Origin: Flavobacterium panacagri
Lineage (GTDB): Bacteria > Bacteroidota > Bacteroidia > Flavobacteriales > Flavobacteriaceae
NCBI RefSeq assembly: GCF_030378165.1
Contig: NZ_CP119766.1
Location: 3,968,001 to 4,032,000 of the forward strand
Length of the DNA stretch: 64,000 bases
Direction: 5' to 3'
The position numbers were made by a program, and so were the translations under genes. The notes below the pieces were generated by a model. The model was not told the DNA's origin and searched no databases. It saw only the letters and a program-made list of their open reading frames with translations. This document shows positions 1 to 9,740 of this stretch, piece by piece; positions within the stretch are counted from its first letter, which is position 1; every line of letters starts with the position of its first letter.

Positions 1-12
1 ACCTTAGCATCT

Positions 13-936
13 TCAATTAATATAAAGTAACTGATACTGTTTCGGTGTAATTCCTTCGTGTTTTTTGAATAATCTAATGAAGTAATTTGCATCTTCAAAT
101 CCTGCTAAATAACAGACTTCGTTGATTTGCAATGTTGGATTTTTTAAAAGATTTTTAGCGCATTTTATTTTTTCACTCAAAATATATTCAATAGGACTCA
201 TTCCGAGTTCGCGTTTGAAAAAGCGATAGAAAGAAGTAGTGCTCATGCAGGCTTTCTCGCTTAAAGTTTTCAAATTCATGTTTTCCTTCAAGTTCTGCTT
301 GATGTATTCTGTGACTTCTGTGATTGGATTATTAGTTTCATGAAATTTTCCTTCGTCCAAAGATTTTACAGTTTGGGTCTGAATAATTCGGATCAATAAT
401 TCTTTTAAAGTCAAATCAGCTAGAATGTCTTTTGTAATCGAAGTGCTCATGCATTCTTTGATTAATTTATTGATTGTAGCTGCCATTTCGACGTTATTGT
501 AAAAGAAATAATTCTGATAATTTAACTGCCAGAACATATTGTTTCCTTCTTTTGGATATTGTTCGTTTAAGAAGTTTAATATTTCAGCGATTTTTGCTTG
601 ATCAATAGCTAAAGCCAGACATTGTGTCGGATTGTTTTTAGAAGCTTCAGGAAAATCAATTTTCATTTCTACATTCGATGGGACAATTACCGTTTCGCCC
701 GGCAGATATTCAAATTCAGGATCGTCAAAAAGATGCATAACTTTCTTTCCGCGAAGCATGCTGGTCACAACCAAATCATTAAATTTTAACGGAACCATTT
801 TAGTCGATTCGTAGGTTTCAAACAAATTCAATTCACAATGACTAAGATTGTAAATAGTTCTATTTTCAACAAGAGTCTTTAACGATTTTTCTTGTGATAA
901 TTGAAGAGGATTGACTAAAAATCGTTGGTTGTTCAT
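13..936 (-). CDS. AraC family transcriptional regulator
   Basis: A 307-residue DNA-binding regulator. The N-terminal half (about residues 45-110, with an LPGETVIVPS turn typical of a cupin ligand pocket) looks like an AraC-type sensor domain. The C-terminal 95 residues form two helix-turn-helix units, with the family signature around ACMSTTSFYRFFKRELG and GFEDANYFIRLFKKHEGITP. It is the last gene of a minus-strand run after a bestrophin-type gene and an RND efflux operon, so it may respond to a small molecule handled by those proteins; that link is inference from position. The ligand cannot be read from the sequence. Family assignment is secure. Confidence 0.93.
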   Translation of the reverse strand: MNNQRFLVNPLQLSQEKSLKTLVENRTIYNLSHCELNLFETYESTKMVPLKFNDLVVTSMLRGKKVMHLFDDPEFEYLPGETVIVPSNVEMKIDFPEASKNNPTQCLALAIDQAKIAEILNFLNEQYPKEGNNMFWQLNYQNYFFYNNVEMAATINKLIKECMSTSITKDILADLTLKELLIRIIQTQTVKSLDEGKFHETNNPITEVTEYIKQNLKENMNLKTLSEKACMSTTSFYRFFKRELGMSPIEYILSEKIKCAKNLLKNPTLQINEVCYLAGFEDANYFIRLFKKHEGITPKQYQLLYIN

Positions 937-1009
937 TGAAATTTAATTTTTGGTGAAGACTCTAAATTTAATGAAAATAAGTAAATAAACAGGTAGATTT
1001 AACGTTTTA

Positions 1010-1873
1010 TTAAATCAATTCTTCTACATGTTTTTTGATGTTTTCTGAGATTTTTTTAGTTGGTAAATCATTTTCATCGTCACCAAAAGGATCTTCAATT
1101 TCTTCAGCAATCAACTCTAAACTCGCCAATACATAAAATATAAAAACAACAACTGGAGCAACTAGATAACCTAAGCTAACAGAGTAACCAAACGGCAGTG
1201 TCATGGTATAAAAGAAAATGAATTTTTTTATAAAGGCACTGTAAGAGTAGGGAATAGGTGTGTTTTTGATACGTTCACAAGCGCCACAGATATCGGTAAA
1301 AGCAACCAATTCATCATTCAAGGTAATTAGTTGATCGCCAGAAATTTTCCCTGCATCGTACAAATCATTAATTTTATGATACATGATTCTTTTTAACTGA
1401 TTTGGCTTGTGTTTGTGCTGGTCGATTTCTAACTCTACATCTTCAAAGAGTTGTTTACTGGTATCTTCATCTTTTAAATGTTTGTGTAAAATATCAGCAT
1501 ACATCGGAATGTATTTTTTAAAAAACTTTCTGTCATTTTCATCTTTTAAAATTGCAGAAAGTTTGATCGCAAAATTACGGCTGTTGTTTACTAATCCGCC
1601 CCAAAGTTTACGGCCTTCCCACCAGCGGTCATAAGCGGTATTGGTTCTAAAAACAAGCAAAAGAGAAATTACAAAACCAAGCATTCCGTGCATAATTGGA
1701 ATATTGTGGATATAATCGTTTTTAGTTACTTTAAAATATTCGACTTCGAGATAACCAACAATAGCGGCGTAAATTCCAATAGCAATCATAATCGGAAACA
1801 GTTTTCTAACTGTATCAGATTTATGAAAATGAAAAATAAAAGTAAACCAGTCTTTGGTATTGTATGTTATCAT
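1010..1873 (-). CDS. Bestrophin-like membrane channel (YneE/UPF0187 family)
   Basis: A 287-residue inner-membrane protein of the bacterial bestrophin family, which forms pentameric ion channels. Hydrophobic segments lie near residues 25-45, 60-80 and 215-260. The family hallmark is present just after the second segment: FRTNTAYDRWWEGRKLWGGL. Length and the N-terminal motif match the family. It sits between the AraC gene and the tolC-like gene on the same strand, but a strong inverted repeat separates it from the efflux operon, so it may be its own transcription unit. Ion selectivity cannot be judged. Confidence 0.9.
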   Translation of the reverse strand: MITYNTKDWFTFIFHFHKSDTVRKLFPIMIAIGIYAAIVGYLEVEYFKVTKNDYIHNIPIMHGMLGFVISLLLVFRTNTAYDRWWEGRKLWGGLVNNSRNFAIKLSAILKDENDRKFFKKYIPMYADILHKHLKDEDTSKQLFEDVELEIDQHKHKPNQLKRIMYHKINDLYDAGKISGDQLITLNDELVAFTDICGACERIKNTPIPYSYSAFIKKFIFFYTMTLPFGYSVSLGYLVAPVVVFIFYVLASLELIAEEIEDPFGDDENDLPTKKISENIKKHVEELI

Positions 1874-2010
1874 TTAAGTTTGTTTTGAAACAAATTTAGC
1901 TTAAAAAATATCTCATTTTTATAAAAAGGAAAAAATATTTTAACTCAAAAAAGTATTGTTTTTTGGTAAAATTTAAAGCTATCAAATTTTCTGGTATGTA
2001 TAAAAAAAAT

Positions 2011-2070
2011 CTGCTGATCTGCTAAATCTGCGAGAGTAAATTTTAGCTCGCAGATTTGGCAGATCAACAG
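2011..2070. repeat. Imperfect 24-bp inverted repeat, possible bidirectional terminator
   Basis: Arms at 2011-2034 and 2047-2070 pair with only two mismatches around a 12-base loop and contain the word AAATCTGCGAG. It lies between the bestrophin and tolC-like genes. There is no long T run directly after the arms, so it may be a dispersed palindrome rather than a pure terminator. Confidence 0.75.
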
Positions 2071-2091
2071 ATAATATATTTTAAATAAGAA

Positions 2092-3402
2092 TTAAAAATT
2101 AATAGTTCCTGCTAGTTCTTTTAGTGCAATTTCAGATAATTTGGCTTCATACTGTGCATTACTATAACGCACTTTTGCATTAACATAATTCAATTGAGCT
2201 GTTCTAAAATCGATAGTTGTAATGGTTCCGATTTTGAATTTATCCAACGTAATTTCTAGATTTTGTCTCGCAATAGCTTCATTATCTTCTTCTAAATCAA
2301 TTAGCTCTAGATTGGTTAGGTAAGTCTGAAATGCAGTGCTTAATTGTGTGTTCAGAATCATGCCTTGTTGTTCGATAGCAATCTGCGTATTTTCAATCTG
2401 CATTTTGGCTACTTTTTCATTTCTGTGCTGATTGAAACCATCAAAAATATTCATTGAAGCATTAAATCCGTAGTTTAAACCTCTTGATGAGTTTTCGCTG
2501 GTAAAACCTAAACTCGACTGACTTTCCGCAAAATTGTAACCGGTAGTTAATCTTAAAAGAGGATAACGGTCTGCTTTAACTTGTTTTAATTGCAGTTCTG
2601 CAATACGTTTATTGATAATCTGCGATTCTAATGCGGGGTTTTGTTTTTGCGCCAATTCCATTAAATCTGCTAAAACAAGTTTATTGTCTACATTTACTTC
2701 ATCTGTAACTTTGAAGTCAATTTTTGGATCGCGCGCCAGATATTGGTTCAATAAAATTTTAGCATTAGCGTAAGATTCCTTTTGTCTCAACATGGCAACT
2801 TGATCTGAATTTAAATCAACTTGTGCATTTAAAACTTCTAATTTGGAAGCTTTTCCAATGCTGAATCTGTTTTTAGCTAATGTTAATCTTTGGTTAGAAA
2901 TCACGATTGTAGTATCTAAAGCAGCTAACTGATGTTGTTGCTGCACGAGATCATAATAAGCTGAGTTTACCTGACCAATTTTAACTAAAATAGTTCTTTT
3001 AAGCTCGGCATCGCCTAATTTTTGAAGTTCTTTCAATTGATCCAATTTGGCAAACATCTTCATACCATCAAATACAGTCCATCCTAAACTAACTCCATAG
3101 TTTAAACTATTGTTTTTAGCATTGTTTAAGGTAGTCGATGTACCATCTTGACGAACTTGTGTAGAATTCGTAAGGTTATTATTGTCAACAATTGAAGCTG
3201 TAGCGGTAGGAAGCATTCCAGCATTACCAATAGTTACGTTTGTTTCGCTTATTCTAGAATTATTCTTTGCGATTTTAATTTCAAAATTATTTTCCAAAGC
3301 TATTGTCATAGCCTGTTCAATAGTCAAGATTTCCTGCGCATTTGTCTGAATAATACAGGCAAACAGAATTATTAAAGTGCAGTATATTTTTTTGATATTC
3401 AT
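2092..3402 (-). CDS. TolC family outer-membrane efflux protein
   Basis: A 436-residue outer-membrane factor. It starts with a signal peptide (IYCTLIILFACIIQTNAQ) and then shows the two tandem long alpha-helical repeats of the TolC/OEP family, each ending in a strand such as LGWTVFDGMKMFAKLDQLKE and ASMNIFDGFNQHRNEKVAKM. The paired FDG motifs are typical of TolC-like proteins. It is the last gene of an operon with an RND pump and its adaptor, so it should be the exit duct of a tripartite exporter. A hairpin lies in the short gap in front of it and could lower its expression relative to the pump. Confidence 0.95.
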   Translation of the reverse strand: MNIKKIYCTLIILFACIIQTNAQEILTIEQAMTIALENNFEIKIAKNNSRISETNVTIGNAGMLPTATASIVDNNNLTNSTQVRQDGTSTTLNNAKNNSLNYGVSLGWTVFDGMKMFAKLDQLKELQKLGDAELKRTILVKIGQVNSAYYDLVQQQHQLAALDTTIVISNQRLTLAKNRFSIGKASKLEVLNAQVDLNSDQVAMLRQKESYANAKILLNQYLARDPKIDFKVTDEVNVDNKLVLADLMELAQKQNPALESQIINKRIAELQLKQVKADRYPLLRLTTGYNFAESQSSLGFTSENSSRGLNYGFNASMNIFDGFNQHRNEKVAKMQIENTQIAIEQQGMILNTQLSTAFQTYLTNLELIDLEEDNEAIARQNLEITLDKFKIGTITTIDFRTAQLNYVNAKVRYSNAQYEAKLSEIALKELAGTINF

Positions 3403-3420
3403 TTTTAATTTCTTTTACCG

Positions 3421-3462
3421 AAAAATCACGAATTTTTGGTAAAGTAAAATTCGTGATTTTTT
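3421..3462 (-). repeat. Intercistronic hairpin inside the efflux operon
   Basis: Arms AAAAATCACGAATTTT (from 3421) and AAAATTCGTGATTTTTT (to 3462) pair around a short loop. It fills the gap between the stop of the RND permease and the start of the tolC-like gene. On the transcribed minus strand the hairpin is followed by TTTTTCGG, so it may act as a partial terminator or an RNA-stability element. Confidence 0.7.
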
Positions 3463-3466
3463 GGTT

Positions 3467-6400
3467 TTATTTAATACTTTCTCTTTCGTATTCATCGATA
3501 TGGTCAAACTCAGGATAGTGTTTTCTAGCTCGAGACCACATTAAATAAATGGCAGGAATTACAAAAAGCGTTAAGGCTAATGAAAATATAGTTCCTCCAA
3601 CAATTACAACTCCCATACCAATTCTACTGGTTGACGCAGCTCCAAGTGACATTGCGATTGGAAGTGCTCCTAAAGCAATTGCTAAACTGGTCATTAAAAT
3701 TGGACGTAAACGCGCTTCTGAAGCTTCTAAAATAGCTTCTAATTTCGGTTTTCCCTGCTCTCGCAACTGATTGGCAAATTCCACAATCAAAATACCATTT
3801 TTAGTTACTAGACCAATTAACATTACAGTACCAATCTGGCTGAAAATATTCCAAGTTTGATTGAATAACCATAACGAGAATAAAGCTCCTGCAACCGCCA
3901 TTGGAACAGTAAGGATAATAATAAACGGATCAATGAAACTTTCAAATTGTGCCGCAAGAATCAAGAAGATTAATAATAATGCCAATCCAAAAGCGAAAGA
4001 AGTGTTTGAGCTACTCTCTACGAAATCTCGTGATTCTCCGGCTAAATCAGTTGTAAAACTTTCGTCTAGAACCTTGGCTTTAATTCGATCCATTTCTTTA
4101 ATTCCTTCTCCTAAACTTTTTCCAGGTGCTAAACCAGCAGAAACGGTAGCTGACATATAGCGGTTATTATGATACAACTGCGGAGGATTACTCTGTTCGT
4201 AAACTTTTACAACGTTATCCATTTGAATCAATTGGCCGTTTTTATTTTTAACAAACATCGAGGTCAAGTCCAAAGGTTTAGATCTGTCTTTTTGGTCAAA
4301 TTGCCCGATTACCTGATATTGTTTTCCGTTTTTAATGAAATAACCAAAACGCTGTCCGCTTAAAGAAAGCTGTAAAGTCTGTGCGATATCTAAAATAGAA
4401 ATTCCTAAACTTTCTGCTTTTGCACGATCAATTGTTACGTTGATTTCTGGTTTGTTAAATTTCAAGTTTACGTCTGTAGTAGAAAAGACATCGCTTTTTC
4501 CTACTTCATTCATAAACAACGGAATTTTTTCTCTCAATTTATCAAAATTGGGAGCCTGAATAATATATTGAATTGGTAAACCTCCACGTCTGTTTACAGC
4601 AATTGTTGGTTGTTGTGTTACAGAGGTTTTGGCATTAGGATATTTTTTTGTCCATTTAGTTAACTGGTCGGCAATTTCTTTTTGAGATTTTGTTCTTTCG
4701 TCAACATCTTTTAGCGTAAGTCTAACCAATCCGCTGTTTACAGAGTTGGAACTAAATCCAGGCGAAGTAATAACCAGACTCACTTTTTTCTCTGGAATAG
4801 AGTCGTCAATCAGTCTTGAAATCTCCTGCATGAATTTGTCTGTATACTCGTAAGACGATCCTTCGGGAGTGGTCATACGCATCGTTACAGAACTACGATC
4901 GTCATAAGGTGCTGTTTCTTTTGGAAGAATAGTAAAGAACAAATAAATCAATCCAAAACAAGCTATTAAAATTGGGAAACTAATCCATTTTCGATCCATG
5001 AACTTTGTTAGAGCTTCTGCATAACTACTGTTCATTTTTTCAAAAAACGGTTCGGTTTTGATATAGAATTTAGATTTCTTCTGTTCGCCGCCTTTCATTA
5101 AATAAGCATTCAGCATTGGCGTTAAAGTCAGAGAAACGAAAGCTGAAATTAAAACAGCAGAGCCAATTACAACACCAAATTCCCTAAATAAGCGACCGAC
5201 GAAACCTTCTAAGAAAATTACAGGTAAAAATACCGCTGCCAAAGTTACCGAAATCGAAATTACGGCATAGAAAATCTCATTTGAACCTTTAATTGCGGCT
5301 TCAATCGGAGACATTCCTTCTTCGACTTTTTTGAAGATATTTTCGGTTACAACAATTCCATCATCTACAACCAAACCAGTTGCCAAAACAATCGCTAATA
5401 ATGTTAGTACATTAATTGAAAACCCAAACATCCACATAATAAAGAAGGTGGCAATTAATGAAACAGGAATATCAATTAAAGGCCTGAAAGCAATTGCCCA
5501 GTCTCTAAAAAACAGGTAAATAATGATGATAACCAAGATGATTGAAATTCCTAAAGTCTCAGCCACCTCAAGTACTGATTTCTTTACGAAAATGGTATTA
5601 TCAAGTGCGATATTTAATTTAATATCTTTTGGAAGATCTTTCTTTAAAGCTTCATATTTTTTGTAAAACTCAGCAGAAATATCCAAATAGTTTGCTCCTG
5701 GCATTGGTACGATAGCTAAACCAATTAATGGAAGTCCAGATTGGCTAAGTTTTGTTTCTAAGTTTTCTGGCCCTAATTCAGCACCGCCAATATCGCTCAA
5801 ACGAACAATTTTATCTCCATCGGTACGAATAATAATATTATTGAATTCTTCTGCTTTAGAAAGGTTTCCAACGGTTTTTACCGTTAATTCCGTATTGTTT
5901 CCAGTCAATTTTCCCGATGGCAATTCGACATTTTGTGCATTTAACGCTGTACGTACATCAGCAACCGTACATCCGTAAGCAGAAAGTTTTGCAGGATCAA
6001 TCCACAAACGCATGGCGTAACGTTTTTGTCCCCAAATTTGCACGGCGCTCACACCCGGAATGGTTTCCAATCGCTGTGAAATAACGTTTTCAGCATAATC
6101 GCTCAATTCTAGCGAACTTCTCGTATCACTTTGAACAGTCATCGAAATAATAGCTTCACTATCGGCATCGGCTTTCGATACAACGGGTGCCGCATCAATA
6201 TCCTGCGGTAAACTTCTAATCGCTTGCGAAACCTTGTCACGAACATCGTTTGCAGCTTCTTCTAAGTCTTTATCAAGATTAAACTCGATAGTAATGTTAC
6301 TGCTCCCTTGGTTGCTAGAAGAAGTTATATTTCGAATTCCATCAATAGCATTTACTGCTTTTTCAAGAGGTTCGGTAATCTGTGATTCAATAATGTCAGA

Positions 6401-6565
6401 ATTCGCACCCGTATAATTGGTACGAATCGATACCTGTGCAGGATCGATAGAAGGGAATTCTCGAACACCCAAAAAGGTATAACCAATAAAACCGAATAGA
6501 ATAATTAATAAATTCAGTACAATGGTTAAAACGGGTCTTTTTATACTTGTAGTTGATAAACTCAT
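3467..6565 (-). CDS. RND efflux permease, HAE1/AcrB-like
   Basis: A 1032-residue proton-driven inner-membrane pump of the resistance-nodulation-division superfamily. It has the expected twelve hydrophobic segments with two large periplasmic loops. The start (TSIKRPVLTIVLNLLIILFG, then a loop with GVREFPSIDPAQ) and the central LATGLVVDDGIVVTENIFKK segment with its paired aspartates, needed for proton relay, are classic for the family. It lies between an adaptor gene upstream and a tolC-like gene downstream on the same strand, giving a complete tripartite exporter. The substrate is unknown; sequence resemblance is to the multidrug branch rather than the heavy-metal branch. Confidence 0.96.
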   Translation of the reverse strand: MSLSTTSIKRPVLTIVLNLLIILFGFIGYTFLGVREFPSIDPAQVSIRTNYTGANSDIIESQITEPLEKAVNAIDGIRNITSSSNQGSSNITIEFNLDKDLEEAANDVRDKVSQAIRSLPQDIDAAPVVSKADADSEAIISMTVQSDTRSSLELSDYAENVISQRLETIPGVSAVQIWGQKRYAMRLWIDPAKLSAYGCTVADVRTALNAQNVELPSGKLTGNNTELTVKTVGNLSKAEEFNNIIIRTDGDKIVRLSDIGGAELGPENLETKLSQSGLPLIGLAIVPMPGANYLDISAEFYKKYEALKKDLPKDIKLNIALDNTIFVKKSVLEVAETLGISIILVIIIIYLFFRDWAIAFRPLIDIPVSLIATFFIMWMFGFSINVLTLLAIVLATGLVVDDGIVVTENIFKKVEEGMSPIEAAIKGSNEIFYAVISISVTLAAVFLPVIFLEGFVGRLFREFGVVIGSAVLISAFVSLTLTPMLNAYLMKGGEQKKSKFYIKTEPFFEKMNSSYAEALTKFMDRKWISFPILIACFGLIYLFFTILPKETAPYDDRSSVTMRMTTPEGSSYEYTDKFMQEISRLIDDSIPEKKVSLVITSPGFSSNSVNSGLVRLTLKDVDERTKSQKEIADQLTKWTKKYPNAKTSVTQQPTIAVNRRGGLPIQYIIQAPNFDKLREKIPLFMNEVGKSDVFSTTDVNLKFNKPEINVTIDRAKAESLGISILDIAQTLQLSLSGQRFGYFIKNGKQYQVIGQFDQKDRSKPLDLTSMFVKNKNGQLIQMDNVVKVYEQSNPPQLYHNNRYMSATVSAGLAPGKSLGEGIKEMDRIKAKVLDESFTTDLAGESRDFVESSSNTSFAFGLALLLIFLILAAQFESFIDPFIIILTVPMAVAGALFSLWLFNQTWNIFSQIGTVMLIGLVTKNGILIVEFANQLREQGKPKLEAILEASEARLRPILMTSLAIALGALPIAMSLGAASTSRIGMGVVIVGGTIFSLALTLFVIPAIYLMWSRARKHYPEFDHIDEYERESIK

Positions 6566-6652
6566 GTTTGATTTTAGATTTTAGAGTTCAGATTTTAGAT
6601 TTAATGAGATTTTAAAACTCATTACTCATGATCTGTAACTCATAACTCATAA

Positions 6653-7711
6653 TTATTGTACTTTAACTTTAATTGGTGCTTCATTTTTTAATGACATAAC
6701 ACCGCTTGTAATTAAAGTATCTCCAGCTTTCAATCCTGACAAAATCAAGATAGAAGAATCCGTTCTTGTTGTAGCGTCAACCATTACTTCTTTGGCTTGA
6801 CCATTATTAGCAATAAATACTTTTTTACCGTCTTGAATTGGAATGATAGCCTGGGAAGGAACTACAATTGCATCTTTAATAGTATTTAAAGGCAATTTGA
6901 TATCAGCAAAAGTTCCTGGGAAAAGTTTTCCGTCTGTATTATCTGCTATGGCACGAATTTGAAGTGTACGCGTTGCAACTGCTACTTCAGGTTCTATAGC
7001 ATAAATTTTAGCATTGTAAGTTTTATTTGAACCAGAAACAGTAAAATCAATTACAGATCCTGATTGTACTTGTGATGCATATTTTTCAGGAATAGAAAAA
7101 GTAATTTTTAGTTTGCTCGTATTTACCAATTTTGCCACTAAAACAGTTGGTGTGATATAAGTTCCAGGAGAAATATTACGCAATCCAATTTTTCCTGAAA
7201 ACGGAGCTCTTACAGATGTTTTAAATATCTGCGCTCTAATTAACTGACTTTGCGCCTGTGCCGAAGCGTGATCAGCTCTTGCGATATCAGCTTCTTCTTG
7301 GCTTATAGCTTCCTTTTGAAGTAAAAGTTTAGCTCTTCTTTCGTTTTCTGCTGTAAGACCTTCTTTGGTTACAGCTTGTCTTAACTGTGCTCTTAATTCA
7401 ATGTCGTTTACTTTAAAAAGAACTTGTCCTTTTGTTACATATGATCCTTCATTAAAAGATATTCCTTCTACAATTCCAGAAACCTCACTGTGAATTTCAA
7501 CTTGTTCATTCGCTTCTATCGAGCCTGAAAGTGATAAATTATTGTCAAAAGTGGCTGTTTTTATTACGATTCCGTTAACAGTTGTTGGAGAATTTTTATC
7601 ATTAAACTTTTTAGAGTCATCGTTTTTACTCTTGTTTGATATAATTCTGTAGGTAATAAAACCTCCAATTGTGATAATTAAAAGGGTGTAAATGAGGTGT
7701 TTTACTTTCAT
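6653..7711 (-). CDS. RND efflux periplasmic adaptor (membrane fusion protein)
   Basis: A 352-residue periplasmic adaptor linking the RND pump to the TolC-type duct. An N-terminal membrane anchor (IYTLLIITIGGFITYRI) is followed by a lipoyl-like half motif (VEIHSEVSGIVEGISFNEGS), an alpha-helical hairpin around residues 105-160, the second lipoyl half (VRAPFSGKIGLRNISPGTY) and beta-barrel domains. It is the promoter-proximal gene of the efflux operon. The order adaptor, permease, duct is standard. Spacing to the permease is about 85 bases of low-complexity TTTAGATTT-type sequence. Confidence 0.95.
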   Translation of the reverse strand: MKVKHLIYTLLIITIGGFITYRIISNKSKNDDSKKFNDKNSPTTVNGIVIKTATFDNNLSLSGSIEANEQVEIHSEVSGIVEGISFNEGSYVTKGQVLFKVNDIELRAQLRQAVTKEGLTAENERRAKLLLQKEAISQEEADIARADHASAQAQSQLIRAQIFKTSVRAPFSGKIGLRNISPGTYITPTVLVAKLVNTSKLKITFSIPEKYASQVQSGSVIDFTVSGSNKTYNAKIYAIEPEVAVATRTLQIRAIADNTDGKLFPGTFADIKLPLNTIKDAIVVPSQAIIPIQDGKKVFIANNGQAKEVMVDATTRTDSSILILSGLKAGDTLITSGVMSLKNEAPIKVKVQ

Positions 7712-8201
7712 AAAATTGAGGTGAATATAGATTTAAAGGTTTTTGTTTTTAGTAAGCTCACAAATTTAACTTTTTGGCACGAATTCAGGAGCTGTTAGCT
7801 TTTATTTAACATTTGTATGTACAAAGGTTTGCAATTAGACTAAAAAGAGATTAAAAGGTTTAATTAAAGATTAAATTTTTTAATGAAGAGGAACAATCAT
7901 TTTTTTAGGGTTTACAAGAGTTTAGGAAGAATTTTACAAAATGTAACTCCTGCAAAATAACTTTAAAATTAATTTTTACGCATTTTGTCTGATTTTTTTT
8001 GCACTTTATCGATTTTATTTGTAACATTGGTATGTTAAACAAAATTATTCTTTATAGCGATAATACTGATGTATTGTACTCGTGTTATTGTTAAAATTAA
8101 GGTTTAGAAGTTGTTTTTTAGGTTTTTTACAGAATATAGTTGAGTAAAATATTAACAATTGTTTACTTTTTTATTGTTTAAACTAATATAAAAGATGATT
8201 T
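7712..8201. other. 490-bp divergent spacer, promoter region
   Basis: AT-rich spacer between the divergent efflux operon (minus) and the thioredoxin-sensor cluster (plus). It must hold both promoters. The only clear element I see is a minus-strand TAAATTTG box at 7761-7768. I see no open reading frame, tRNA or strong hairpin in it. Confidence 0.5.
7761..7768 (-). promoter_or_regulatory. Candidate -7 box for the efflux operon
   Basis: On the minus strand this reads TAAATTTG, an exact match to the Bacteroidota TAnnTTTG -7 consensus. It would place transcription start about 45 bases upstream of the adaptor start codon. No convincing TTTG -33 box is seen at the ideal spacing. Confidence 0.4.
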
Positions 8202-8801
8202 ATGAAGAAAAAAATACTTCTAACGCTATGGTTTTCCTTATTACTTCTTGCGATTGGTTATTTGTTTTGGCAGAATGAGTTTAAATACAGTCTTCCAACG
8301 CCAGTGCCTCAAAATTATAAAGCTATAGCAATGGGCTCCAAAATAGACTTAGGAGCTTGCTGTCCTTATGATCAAAGACCTATTTTTATTCATTTCTTTA
8401 ATCCGGATTGTCCTTGTTCACGATTTAATGTACCTCATGTAAAAGATTTGATTAAGACGTATGGCAATCGAATCAATTTTAAAATTGTGGTGTTAAACAA
8501 AGAGAAGCGTTTTACCATTGCAGAGATTCAGGAAAAATTTGACGCTGCAATTCCTGTGTATTTTGAAGAATCTATTGCTGAGAGTTGCGGTGTCTTTTCT
8601 ACGCCTCAGGCAGTTCTATTAGATCCTTCGCATAATTTATATTATCGTGGTAATTACAATAAGACTAGATATTGTACAGATGCTAAGACTAACTATGCTC
8701 AAATGGCAATTGATTCTCTGTTAAGTAAAAATCACAATCCTTCTTTTGACGCTTTCGCCATGAAAGCATACGGCTGTTCGTTACCAAAATGTACTAAATA
8801 A
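8202..8801 (+). CDS. Cys-rich thioredoxin-fold protein, membrane anchored
   Basis: A 199-residue protein with one N-terminal membrane anchor (residues 5-23) and a thioredoxin-like domain outside the cytoplasm. The strand and active-site region reads FIHFFNPDCPCSRFN, so the usual CxxC is replaced by CPC (Cys70, Cys72); a cis-proline loop is visible as FSTPQAVLLD near residue 135. Further cysteines at 53, 54, 129, 158, 192 and 197 make eight in all, unusual for a simple disulfide reductase. It opens a plus-strand cluster with a membrane sensor-like protein, a small orphan and an Aer-like PAS protein, suggesting a redox-related role. The exact substrate is unknown. Confidence 0.75.
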   Translation: MKKKILLTLWFSLLLLAIGYLFWQNEFKYSLPTPVPQNYKAIAMGSKIDLGACCPYDQRPIFIHFFNPDCPCSRFNVPHVKDLIKTYGNRINFKIVVLNKEKRFTIAEIQEKFDAAIPVYFEESIAESCGVFSTPQAVLLDPSHNLYYRGNYNKTRYCTDAKTNYAQMAIDSLLSKNHNPSFDAFAMKAYGCSLPKCTK

Positions 8802-8833
8802 ATCTATTTCCAAAAATCCAAAAACTAAAACCT

Positions 8834-9688
8834 ATGAAAACAAAAGCTAGCTTAAACGAACAGGATTATCTGCACAGTTTTATGTCAACAATGACTCAAA
8901 AGTCAGATACCATTATTAATTATGTGCTTGCCGTGTACTTTTTGCTCGGTATAGGGTTGTCTTTTAAATATGACACTTTCGAAATTGGTGTTGGAGTCGG
9001 GACGCTGAATCTTTTGGCTTATTATTCTGCAAAGTTTTTTATAAAGAATTCTAAGTTTTACCAGTATGTACTGGCTGTTGTTTTATCCATTTTTATGGCG
9101 CAGTATATTTATCAGATGCATGGCATGTTTGAAATGCATTTTACGGTATTTATTGCCAGTACTATATTAATTGTATATCAGAACTGGAAATTACAGATTC
9201 CGTTAACTCTTTTGGTTATATTGCATCATGCTGGTTTAGCGTATCTTCAGAATTTCGTTTATAATGATGCAAACGGACTTCAAGTTTATTTTTCTCAAGT
9301 CAACTTCGACTTAGAAACACTTATTATTCATACTGTTCTAGCAGCAGTTGTGTTTTTTATGAATGGCTACTGGGCTTACTATTTTAAAGAGCATAGCGAA
9401 AATCATATTTCAAAAATCTCTGATGAATACGAATTAGAAAACATGAAATTGGCTTCTGCAAAATACAGCTCAATGTCGGCAACAAAAGACTACAATGATT
9501 TTATTCATAGAACCACTTTAGATTTAAAATTGCCAGTAAATTCGGTTTTAAAACTCATAGACGTTTCGAAAGGTCATACCGATAACGATAAGCTTTTGTC
9601 TTATTTGGAAATGATGAGAGAAAGTGCCAAAAAAATTGATGATTTAGTTAATGATATTCATGTCAAATCAACAAACAGCAGAAACTAA
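8834..9688 (+). CDS. Membrane sensor-like protein with degenerate HisKA segment
   Basis: A 284-residue protein with about six hydrophobic segments in residues 28-182. The segment MFEMHFTVFIASTILIVYQNW (residues 98-118) and the following LHHAGLAY (130-137) resemble the His-containing integral-membrane input domain seen in some methyl-accepting chemotaxis and GGDEF proteins. After a coiled linker, residues 223-280 align by eye with a histidine-kinase dimerisation domain: DFIHRTTLDLKLPVNSV against the usual FxxxxSHELRTPLNxI. The phosphoacceptor His is replaced by Leu229, and no ATP-binding domain follows. It is therefore probably a catalytically dead signalling scaffold. Its neighbours are a thioredoxin-fold protein, an orphan helical protein and an Aer-like PAS protein. 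Confidence 0.7.
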   Translation: MKTKASLNEQDYLHSFMSTMTQKSDTIINYVLAVYFLLGIGLSFKYDTFEIGVGVGTLNLLAYYSAKFFIKNSKFYQYVLAVVLSIFMAQYIYQMHGMFEMHFTVFIASTILIVYQNWKLQIPLTLLVILHHAGLAYLQNFVYNDANGLQVYFSQVNFDLETLIIHTVLAAVVFFMNGYWAYYFKEHSENHISKISDEYELENMKLASAKYSSMSATKDYNDFIHRTTLDLKLPVNSVLKLIDVSKGHTDNDKLLSYLEMMRESAKKIDDLVNDIHVKSTNSRN

Positions 9689-9740
9689 CCTTAATTAATT
9701 AAGATTTATCCCCCAATATTAATTTTTTTAACCCTGTTGT

